Below are positions 8,065-17,055 of a stretch of 23,110 nucleotides of DNA, in pieces. Each line of letters opens with the position of its first letter. The stretch's first letter is position 1. The notes beneath the pieces are model-generated. The model was not told the DNA's origin and made no database searches. It saw only the letters and a program-made list of their open reading frames with translations. Position numbers and translations under genes: made by a program. Origin of the DNA: Acanthamoeba castellanii str. Neff (Eukaryota; Discosea; Longamoebia; Acanthamoebidae). Where the stretch lies: the NCBI RefSeq assembly GCF_000313135.1, contig NW_004457486.1, positions 4,710 to 27,819 of the forward strand, given 5' to 3'.

Positions 8065-8682
8065 ATGCAGCGCGCAAGCACCCTAGCACTCATCTGTCTC
8101 CTGTTCGTCTGCCTCGAGGCAGCCCAAGCGTTGGCAACCCCGCCTATCAAGTGCGTCAAGTGGTACAACTCGCCGAACCAACCGCCCGCCACCGGCACCT
8201 GGTCCTACCAAGCCAAGGTGTCGCCGCTGTGCCGGGAGGTGGTGTACGGAGGTGCGCGTGGCTGGTACCTCAACGGCTCGCAGACCGACCTCACCCAGCC
8301 CAACGGCGAGTACATCCGCATCAAGCAGACCTTCCTCAACATCAAGGCCGTCGTCGAGGAGACCGGGGCTACCCTTCAGGACATCACCTTCCTGCACGTG
8401 GCCTGCAACGACCTCGTCAGGTGCCGCCCGATCGTGAACCAGGTGCAGATCGAGCTGTGGGGGCCCATCGACCACGCCAACCCCAACCACCCGCCCCGCG
8501 GCATCTTCGGCGACCTCACCTTCAACGGTCTCGACTGCCTCCGCGCCGACGGCAGCTACTACCGGGGCGCTGTGGGCTCCACCGGTCAGGTGGTCTGTCA
8601 GCCTGGCGACAAGCCCATCGGCGACATCATCGAGATCAGCCCTCGCTATGCCGTGCCCATCCAGAACTCGTTCCCTTTCTGA
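8065..8682 (+). CDS. Secreted RidA-like (YjgF/UK114 family) protein
   Basis: This is an intronless frame of 205 residues. Residues 1-22 form a signal peptide (LALICLLFVCLEAAQA). Positions 60-132 follow the RidA core: YGGARGWYLNGSQTDL, then FLNIKAVVEETGATLQDI (compare the family's N-[IV]-K-A-[IV]-[LV]-E-x-A-G), then a strand and N-x-V. H-P-P-R at 142-145 lines up with the family's P-A-R, whose Arg is catalytic in imine deaminases, so activity may be kept. The closing strand GDIIEISPRYAV corresponds to the family's final IEIEAIAV strand. Unusual points are the signal peptide, six Cys in the mature part (30, 56, 114, 120, 158, 178), and an insertion at about 146-186 that holds two of them. AATAAA at 8707-8712 is 25 nt after the stop. 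Most RidA proteins are cytosolic or organellar, so a secreted, disulfide-bonded version may have another role. Confidence 0.72.
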   Translation: MQRASTLALICLLFVCLEAAQALATPPIKCVKWYNSPNQPPATGTWSYQAKVSPLCREVVYGGARGWYLNGSQTDLTQPNGEYIRIKQTFLNIKAVVEETGATLQDITFLHVACNDLVRCRPIVNQVQIELWGPIDHANPNHPPRGIFGDLTFNGLDCLRADGSYYRGAVGSTGQVVCQPGDKPIGDIIEISPRYAVPIQNSFPF

Positions 8683-8712
8683 TTCTGTTCGCTGCAGCTG
8701 TTGAATAATAAA

Positions 8713-9411
8713 AGACACACATTCTGATTGTGAAAACACTTGGAAGCTTGGTTTGGTTTCGGTGGGGGCAGGTTCCGCTTTGAGGTTGATGATCTCTACT
8801 CTGTAGGCGATCAACGTCTCTGCCGCTTGAACGTTCTCGCCTGGACAGGAGGGAACATGGCCCGGCTGGTGAGGTTGTTCCCTGTTGTGTGAAACAAGCA
8901 CCCGGGGAGTTGGGGATTTAATGAACTAAGGCCTTGGCTCCGCCGAGCTGCTTCACGTAAGTGTAATTTGAGTTTGGAACTCCGAACACATCACGACAAC
9001 TCCGAACACTTTTCAAGTTTGTGTTGGTTTGAACTTTTTTTCAAGTGCCCCGCGGCTTTGTAACGCCCAATCAAACAGGCGATGGTGCAGTGAGGCTTAA
9101 TTTGGAGGCATCACTCTAACCTCCCGTGTAGCGTGACCTACCAGTGTAACTCTCCTGTCTCTTTAGCACAGCTTCTGTTGTGCGCCGGTGATGTGGCTTT
9201 GGGTAACTGGGCCTGGTGGTTGCAATTAGCACCCAATCAGAGAGAACTAGTCCGGAGTTGCCTGCTGGGGCGCCCGTGCTACGATGCACTACTGTTAGTT
9301 GTGAATCGCCTTAAGGCCGTATCGACCCTTGGGTCAGCTCACCGCATTTACACTTCGCATCACCTTCCAGCACGCATCACGAGAGACACCTCCGTTAGAG
9401 CCAATTCCCCA
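8713..9411. other. Intergenic region before the receptor gene
   Basis: No gene is seen. An ACTCCGAACAC string occurs twice within 8980-9012, about 20 bp apart. The receptor frame is open from 9133, but sequence before the ATG at 9412 does not look like protein of this family. Open frames on - across 8083-8901 are the complement of the RidA-like gene. Confidence 0.4.
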
Positions 9412-12400
9412 ATGGCCGGCAGAACTGTTCGAAGAGGCCGTGAGAGTGGCCCAGTCCTCTTGATCGTTGGGCTTTTCCTGGTCGTGGCCGCCTTCGTGAT
9501 GGCGTGCGAGGCCAACGTGCGGGGCTCAGGACCACTCAACTCCGGCCTGCTGTTCGACAAGCTGGGCGAGGTGTACACCTACTCGCGGGACTCGGTGCGG
9601 GTCGACTTTGAGGCTAGCAGCGTGCCCGTAGCGCTCGAGGAGTACAAGGACGGACTCATCGACTTCTTCATCTCCGACGTACCGCTCGGGGGGGACAAGC
9701 TTGATCCATTCAACGGCATCCAGATTCCCATGATGGGCACGCCGCTCGTGATGGCCTACAACCTCGAGCCCTGGCTGGAGGCCAACGAGACGCTCGTGAT
9801 GGACGGGTACACGATGGCCATGATTTGGCTGGGCCGGATCGTCACCTGGAACGACTCGGCCATCGCGGCCTTCAACCCGACTATCGCGCACAAGTTGCCG
9901 CACCTCAACATCACGCTCAGCTACTGGAGCCCGTCCAAGAACGCGCTGGGCTTCACGGCCGTGTTCAAGGAAGCCCTCTCGGTCTTCTCCCCCGAGGTGG
10001 CGCAGGAGCTGCAGGCCAACGGCAACGAGCTCGAGCTGCTGCCGCCCATGCTCGACGGCCGCGGGGTGACCGGTCCGCCGTTCGAGGTGGGCCAATGGCG
10101 CATCGACTACGTCAAGGCCAACCCGGGCTGCATGGGCTACATGGAGCGCAACGCCGCCGACGAGATCGACCTCACCTACATCCACATGGTCAATCGGGCC
10201 GGGCGGGTGGTCGAGGGCAGCCCCGCGGCGGTGCAGGCCGCCATGGACGACCACCGCGACCAGATCCACTCGGGCCAGCTCGTGTTCGAGATCCTCGACG
10301 CGCCCGGAGAGAACTCGTGGCCGATGAGCTTCGTGAGCTACATCACGCTCTCGCGCAACCGCACCGGCCAGAGCCAGCTCGACTGCTCGCGCGTGCAGGA
10401 GCTGCTGCTGTTCCTCAGCTGGGTGGAGACCAACGACGGCGTCGACAAGCTCTTCGAGTCCGTGGCCTTCGCGCCGCTCACCAACCCCTACAAGCGCCGG
10501 CTCATCGACGAGATGTACAAGATCACCTGCGACGGCCGGCCCGCGCTCAGCACGCCGGTGCTCATCGGCATGGGCGAGCCCTTCTTCGTCTTCACCTCAT
10601 GGGCCGAGGCCTTCACCTCGACCAGCTTCAGCATGAAGTACTTCCACGCCACCGACGGGAACGCCACCAAGCAGGAGCTGGCCTTCCGCGACATCGACTA
10701 CGGCGTCTCGAGCTCGGTCCTCTCTGCGACCCAGCAGGCTCTGGTGCCTGACGCCCAGGGCGTGGCGGCCATCGCCTACGCGCTCGTGCCGGCCTACAAC
10801 GTGCCCGAGATGGCCACGGCGAGCCTCGTGCTGGACCTCGAGGTGCTGGCCGGCATCTTCCTCAACACCACCGTGCGCTGGAACGACCCGCGCATCGCGC
10901 AGCTCAACCCGGGCGTCACCCTGCCTGACGAGCTGATCGTGCCCGTGCTCGAGTGCGGCGGCTCGTCGGACATACGCGCGGTCTTCACCAAGGCCCTCGC
11001 CGCCGCTGTGCCCGCCTTCGCCGCCGCAGTCCAGGCCGGCCCCGACGCCGTGCTGCCGGTCGAGTCCGACCCGCGCACGGTGTGCTCCGACGACACTCCC
11101 GGGTCGCTCAGCAGCATCCACTACTCGTTCGCCATCTGGCCCTCGCCGCAGCTGTTCATCGACGCCCGCGACGTCAAGCAGGCGCGCATGGTGAACTCGG
11201 CGCAGAACGTGGTGGAGGCGTCCGACGCATCAGTGCGGGCCGCCATCGAGTCCGACCCAGGCCAGGTCAGCGACCCCGACGGCGCGCTGGTCCTCAGCCC
11301 GGGCGCCGCGAGCTGGCCCATCGCGGCTTACAACCAGTTCCTGGTCTACACGCGCGACATGAACGACTGCTCCAAGGCCAAGGCCCTGGTCGACTGGATC
11401 TACTGGACCCAGAGCGCGCCCGAGGCGGCCTCGCTCGCCAGCACCTACGCCGTCGTCGTTGTCGGCGCTGCCTCGGAGGTGCTCCAGCGGCGCATGCTGC
11501 TCTTCCTTGACGACTTCACCTGCGACGGCCAGCACGTGAGCCAGGTCCACGGGTGCGTCACCGCCGACGGCCAGCTCTGTTCGGACCACGGCACCTGCCA
11601 AGCGAACACCGCCGCCGCCGCCGCTGGTCAGGCCTGCGCCTGCGACGAGGGATGGACCGGCGCCCTGTGCGAGCGCCCGAGCTCGTCGGGTGGTTCTTCG
11701 TCGGACGACTCAGTGGTGGCCATCGCGCTGGGCGTGGCGCTGCCGGTCGGTGCCTTCGTGCTGTGCCTGGTGCTGGCGACGGTGGTCATGGCTCTGCTGC
11801 TCCTGCGCAAGAAGGACCACCGCAGCCTCGACGAGTTCACCATCGACTTTGAGGAGCTCGAGATCGGCGAGCAGCTGGGCCAGGGCGGCTTCGGCGCCGT
11901 GCACAGGGCCGTGTGGAAGGGACCGAGGTCGCGGTCAAGGTCATGAGCTCGGACGTCGTCACCAAGGAATCAACTCGCGCCTTCACCGATGAGGTGGAAA
12001 TCATGTCCCGTCTCCGGCATCCCAACGTGGTGCTCTTCATGGCAGCCTCCGTAAAGCCCCCGCGGCTTTGCATCGTCATGGAGCACATGGCCCTCGGCTC
12101 CCTCTACGACGTACGCCCCCTCCTCCCCCTCGATTACTGTACAGTCAATAACCATCTCTCTTGTCCTCTTTTTCTTTTCTTTTTTTTATTTTCTTCTTCT
12201 TTCCTTGAAGTAAGGGGGGGGCTAATGCGTGTGATTTCTTCTTCCCCACGCGCTGCAGCTGCTGCACAATGAGCTCATCCCGGAGCTGCCGCTGCTGCTC
12301 AAGGTCAAGATCGCCCACCAGGCGGCCAAGGGCATGCACTTCCTCCACTCGTCAGAGATCGTGCACCGGGACCTCAAGTCGCTCAACCTGCTGCTCGACG

Positions 12401-14482
12401 CCAAGTGGAACGTCAAGGTGGCCGACTTCGGGCTCACCAAGTTCAAGTCCAACGCCGCCAAGGACCACGCCGCGCCCATGGGCACCGTGCCCTGGATGGC
12501 CCCCGAGGTGCTCAGCGACCAGGTCGACGTCGATCACGTGCTGGCCGACGTGTACTCGTTCGGCATCGTGCTGTGGGAGCTGCTCACGCGCGACGTGCTC
12601 TACGAGGGCCTGCAGCCGGCCCAGATCGCCGTGGCCGTCATCCGGAACGACCTGCGCCCGCGGACCCCCAAGCATCTGGTGCGCGAAGCCGAGGCCGAGT
12701 ACGCCAACCTCATGCGCCGGTGCTGGGACCGCGACCCGACGTCCAGGCCCACGTTCGACGCCATCATCACTAGCCTCGAGGGCATCAAGAAGGAGGTGGG
12801 CGGCGGCACCGGCACCAGCGCCTTCTCGTCGAGCAGCGGCACCAGCAGCAGCGGACACCAGGGCTACGGTCGCGTGGGCGCGGTCGGGTCGGACGAGTAC
12901 CCGTCCTCACCGCAGGGCGCCTCGCGGAGCGACTACGCCTCGACCTCGTCGGGCGGCCATACCCAGTTTGACGACTACCGACGCGGCATCCCGCGGCGCG
13001 ACGTGTCGTACGTGGTGTGCGATCTGGCGGACATGGACCAGCTGTGGCTGAACAACCCGGCCGAGGCCGACGGCGTGATTGAGGCCTACGGCCTGCGCGT
13101 GCGCCACCACTGCTTTACCCACAAGGGCTACCTCTTCTCGCGCGCCCACCTCCACAGCGGCGGCACCTACATGCTGGCCTTTGCCAAGCCGCACCAGGCC
13201 GCCTCGTTCGCCCTCGCGCTGCTCTCCGATGCGGCGACGGCCGCAGCGGCAGCCACAGTCACGAACGACGCGCAGGCCATCGGAGAGCTCCAGCGGATCG
13301 CGCTGCACTTCCGCCCCGGCACCAGCATGAGCCTGGCCGACGACCACACGGCCACCACCTACGAGCCCGGCAACTACCAGGAGGCCTGCCGGCTCAACGT
13401 CCTGTGCCCGCCCGGCGCCGCGCTGTGCTCCGCCTCGTTCAGCCAAGCCTGCTCCGCCACCGGTGCTGCCAGCCTGCCCAACGGCGCGTCCCTTCTGGGC
13501 TGCGAGAGCGGCGCCGCACTGCTGGTACCGCACGACGCCGACGAGTCCCTGCGGGCCGAGCTCCTGCATCAGGTCGAGGAACAGAAGCCGAGCAGCAAGG
13601 GCCTGTGCTCGTCCAACGCGTGCTCGTGGATCATCGACGGCGGCCGGCTGCGGGTGGGCGAGCGCCTCGGCGAGGGCAGCTACGGCCAGGTGTCCGAGGG
13701 CGAGTACCTCGGGATGCAGGTTGCCGTCAAGCGCCTCTTCGCCTCGCGCCTCGACGACGCCGGCATGCGCCGCATGCGCAAGGAGGCCGCCATGCTGTCC
13801 GGCATCTCGCACCCCAACATCGTCCAGCTCATTCGGCCTCTCGATCGCCGACGGCAACCTCACGCTGGTCATGGAGCTGGTGCCGCGCGGCAGCCTGCGC
13901 GAGCTATTGGCCGGCCCGGCCCGGCTCAGCTGGGCGGAGCGCCTGGCCATGCTGCGCGGCGCCGCGCTTGGGCTGGCCTTCCTGCACTCCAAGGGCATCC
14001 TGCACCGCGATATCAAGTCCTCGAACTTGCTCGTTGACGACCAGCGCAATCTCAAGGTGGGCGACTTCGGCTTTGCCACCGTCAAGCACGAGAACGCGAC
14101 CATGACCCGCTGCGGCACGCCGGCGTGGACCGCGCCCGAGGTGCTCCTACCCGCGCGGCGATCTGACGGCGACGGCGACGGCGATGGTGATGGTGATGGC
14201 GGCGGTGGCGATGTCAATGCGTCGGCCGACGTGTACTCGTTCGGCATCGTGATGTGGGAGATGCTCACGCGCAAGCTGCCGTACCAGGACGACCACGGCG
14301 GCAACATGGCCGAGATGGTGCGGGACGTGCTAGATGGCAAGCGGCCCGCCGTCCCGTCGGACTGTCCGCCCGCCTTCGCCCGGCTGATGAAGCTCTGCTG
14401 GCACCGCAAGCCCGGCCGACGGCCGTCCATGGACCAGGTGCTCATGCAGCTCAACCAGATCAGCGGCGGCCTGCCCGTCTGA
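9412..14482 (+). CDS. Receptor: two PstS-like domains, EGF-like module, membrane helix and two TKL-type kinases
   Basis: Start ATG 9412 was chosen because a signal peptide follows at once (VLLIVGLFLVVAAFVMA). Two PstS-like binding domains (about residues 35-350 and 373-700) share DFFISDVPLG and VTWNDSAIAAFNP / VRWNDPRIAQLNP motifs. Then come a Cys-rich EGF-like module (about 703-757) and a membrane helix (about 769-795). Kinase 1 has GQGGFGAV, VAVK, HRDLKSLNLL, DFG, MAPEV and DVYSFG. It holds an intron at 12111-12258 (GTACGC...TGCAG). About 13003-13440 resembles a class III cyclase domain without the usual metal Asp pattern. Kinase 2 has GEGSYGQV, VAVK, HRDIKSSNLL, DFG and TAPEV, with a Gly-Asp-rich insert. 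The frame breaks twice: a base is missing at 11919-11921 and one is extra near 13831. Otherwise all catalytic motifs are intact, so a sensor kinase for an extracellular solute is inferred. Confidence 0.85.
12111..12258 (+). other. Intron inside kinase 1 of the receptor
   Basis: A 148-bp GT-AG intron runs from GTACGC to CTGCAG. It has a strong T-rich tract (12166-12205) and a run of eight G near 12213-12220. It separates LGSLYD from LLHNELIPELP and restores a continuous kinase domain. Confidence 0.85.
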
Positions 14483-14632
14483 ACCACTCTCGTGTCTTAC
14501 CCTTGCGCCTCAGCCAAACTGTAATACATACCACGCATACCATTGTGCGAGACTGGGTGGGCGGAATGTGAGCCGTAGTTGCTACTTGTTGGGAGAGAAG
14601 ATGCAGGAGCAGGAACACGAGTGGTAGGGCGA

Positions 14633-14899
14633 TCAATCACGGGGCGCGGACGGCTGGTCGACGATGGCAATGTGGGACCCGACGATGGCAATTATGGGCT
14701 CCACGTGGAAGCGGTGTGTATCCCGCTCTGTTGATGTTTGATCGTTGACTAATGCGCTGTCGACGTTCTCCGGCAGCTTCCACCCGAAGGAACTGAGCTG
14801 GGCGTTGAAAGAGGCAAAGGGACTAAGCTCAAAGTGTGCCCAACAGTTGAGTACATAAAGGACCTGTCGCACGTGGGTCCGCTCAATGACCTTGAGCAT
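14633..14899 (-). CDS. Hypothetical 88-residue protein
   Basis: The - strand is open from ATG 14899-14897 to TGA 14635-14633 with GC-type codon use like that of the neighbours. The text is balanced (MLKVIERTHVRQVLYVLNCW at the start, PIIAIVGSHIAIVDQP near the end). Coding-like sequence continues upstream of the ATG for about eight codons before a TAG, so it may be an exon. No domain, signal peptide or membrane helix is recognised. It converges with the receptor gene, which ends 150 bp to the left. Confidence 0.35.
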   Translation of the reverse strand: MLKVIERTHVRQVLYVLNCWAHFELSPFASFNAQLSSFGWKLPENVDSALVNDQTSTERDTHRFHVEPIIAIVGSHIAIVDQPSAPRD

Positions 14900-15319
14900 G
14901 CCACGGACTGGCTGGCCCTTCCGTTCTACGTTTCGCTATCCCTCTTCTAACGCGTACGTTGTGCCCACTTCCTCTCCCTCTCTTCCTCCACCTTCTCTAC
15001 CAATGCTCTATCGGTCTGGCTGTTGCTGTTGGGCCTTAGGCCCGATCGATCTCCCTGATGGTCTTCATTGCGAGCCTGTGGCTAGTGTAAGTTCACGCAG
15101 AGCTTCTCCTCTTCCTCCTTTCCCACCGTGTCCTGCTGTGTGCGTGGGTATCTAAATTGCTGCACCAGTGTGGCTGAAAAAGGGGCACCCTATGTCCCGT
15201 TATGGACTATTCGTTGCTGCCGCTAGCTGACGATCAGCAGTTACGAACTGAAGTTCACTCTCCTCTCTGCCCGCCTCTCCACCTTCTTTATTATTAAAAG
15301 CAGAACAGCGGTTACGACC
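14900..15319. other. No gene recognised
   Basis: This is pyrimidine-rich intergenic sequence. A TATA-like TATTATTAAAAG lies at about 15290-15301 on +, 20 bp or so before the ATG at 15320. That would suit the decayed gene that follows. Confidence 0.35.
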
Positions 15320-17040
15320 ATGGCGGAAAACGCAAAGGTCTCAGCTCCCTCATTGCGGTGCCGTGTCGGTGAAGCGCCTGGTGCTAGTCGTGATCGTGGC
15401 GCTGGTCGTGGCGTGCAACGAAGCTTCTCTCGTCCATGCGCGGCCGCAGCTGGCCCCCTTTTGGCTTGCCTACGAGCGTCGAGCTCTGAATTCGTGATCC
15501 ACGACTGAGCCCACGTAGACGACCACGTCCACCTCTCCTGTACCTCCACCTCCTCTATGTCCGTCTGGCTCTCCTCTGTGCACGTGCTGGAGAGCTCTAC
15601 TTTGCTCATCGCTCTGCTCTCTTGTCACACCATGCCTCTCCTGTGCAGGTCACGACCTCGCCATGCTCCTCTTCTTCAACTCGACCTTCTCTGCGCAGCT
15701 GCTCTACGTCATGGTCACCAACGTGCCGTCCGCGGGTGTGCTCCTCTCGGATGGTATCGAGTGGTCTGCCCGGACCCTACGACCGGCGCCCCCACTGTGA
15801 TCCTCCGCCGATTGGAGAAGGCCGACCTGGAGGGAGCCAGCGTGCTCGCCCTCACCTCGCTTGCCGCGCATCAGGTGCGCGACATTGACAAATACGCCAT
15901 CACTGCCTTACCCATGTGTCCACCTGGCCGACTACAAGATCCACGGCCTCGAACTCGCGGCCAACACGCTGCTCGGTACGCGTCCTCCACATCTCGCAGT
16001 CTTGCACGTTGATCAGGTTTAACAGCGGATGACAGAGCTCAGCATGGGAGCCAAAAGCGTCTACGCTGCGGTGTCACAGTCGGGGAGCCTGCCGATCACG
16101 CTCTACTGGCCACCGATCACCTTCACCATCGGCGTGGTGCCATTGGTGATCACGCTGGCCAAGCCCATCGCCGAGGGTTGTCCTCCCTCATGAATCTGGT
16201 GAGTCGCCAGATCACTGGCACTGGATGCAAACGCGTGTTGCACGTGACTCCAGTACAAGCTGCGCTAAACCTGGGCGCCACCGGCACCGTTGGCTTTGGT
16301 ATCAGCATCGCCGACATCATCCGCTAGGACTGGGGACCCTTTGCCATTGCCCATTTCAAGGCACCCCTCAGTTCGGGCTGCGTCTCCCACAAGCCACCGG
16401 TGGAGTCAGGTGATACTCACCTACTGCCATTCACTCACACGTGCCATCACGGAGGTCGAGATGCCTCTGACGATGGAGCCAGCCATGCCGATCAAGAGCT
16501 GTCCGTTGGTGGTGGGAAACACATGGGCGGGCTGGCAGGAGCCGGTGATCCACTGCAACTCCGACGCCATCTTCTCTACGCCAACATCACCTTCCAGTTT
16601 GTGTCCGAACTCGACGAGAAGCTCTTCTTCGTGGTGTCTTCCAACGACATCATGCCCGACGGCACCTGGTGTGTTCAGCAGCGCATGTGCGACATCACCG
16701 CCGACGACTCGGTGTGTTTACGCTTGCCACTAGTGAGCTACAGTACACACGCAGGCACGCACGATTGTCTACCACCTAACGACGCAAAGACACCTCGCAA
16801 ACGTTCAGGGCAAGGTGACTCTTCATCCATCGGGCAGCGATGCTCCTTTTGACGTGCGCTACCACAAGTGCCCGCTCCCCCAGTGGGACGGCCTCGTCTA
16901 CTTGGTCCCTTATCTATGGCACCATCAGCGGGACCAACTGGGATCGGATCGACATGCACAGTGCCGACGGCTGTTAGACCCTCACCATGCTGCGCACCCC
17001 CGGAGCACAGCTGTAGTTGAACTGGTACTTTTTTCCTCAC
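15320..17040 (+). pseudogene. Decayed gene for a secreted or receptor-type protein
   Basis: Coding pieces follow one another on + but never in one frame. From 15363 a signal-peptide core reads VKRLVLVVIVALVVACNEAS. After a possible intron (GTGATC near 15494 to TGCAG at 15648) comes HDLAMLLFFNSTFSAQLLY, then GAPTVILRRLEKADLEGAS, LADYKIHGLELAANTLL and ITLYWPPITFTIGVVPLV. The text GATGTVGFGISIADIIR is followed at once by an in-frame TAG near 16326. Later pieces include KSCPLVVGNTWAGWQEP, LYANITFQFVSELDEKLFF and CVQQRMCDITADDS; then a clean intron (GTGTGT...TTCAG) and VTLHPSGSDAPFDVRY. The early pieces recall the PstS-like domains of the neighbouring receptor and the later ones a Cys-rich ectodomain, but this is a weak call. 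Several frameshifts and stops make it a pseudogene. Confidence 0.5.
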
Positions 17041-17055
17041 CGTACATGTTTTTAT

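Noticed and set aside
8083..8901. 272-codon open frame on the - strand
   Set aside because: It is the complement of the RidA-like gene, which has a signal peptide, promoter elements and a polyadenylation signal on +.
9526..11121. Several - strand and other-frame open frames
   Set aside because: They are shadows of the PstS-like domains. The + frame has domain motifs and sequons.
12907..14487. Long open frame of 526 codons on the - strand
   Set aside because: It is exactly opposite the receptor's second half and owes its length to GC-biased third positions. Its translation is Arg/Val/Gly/His-rich with no motif.
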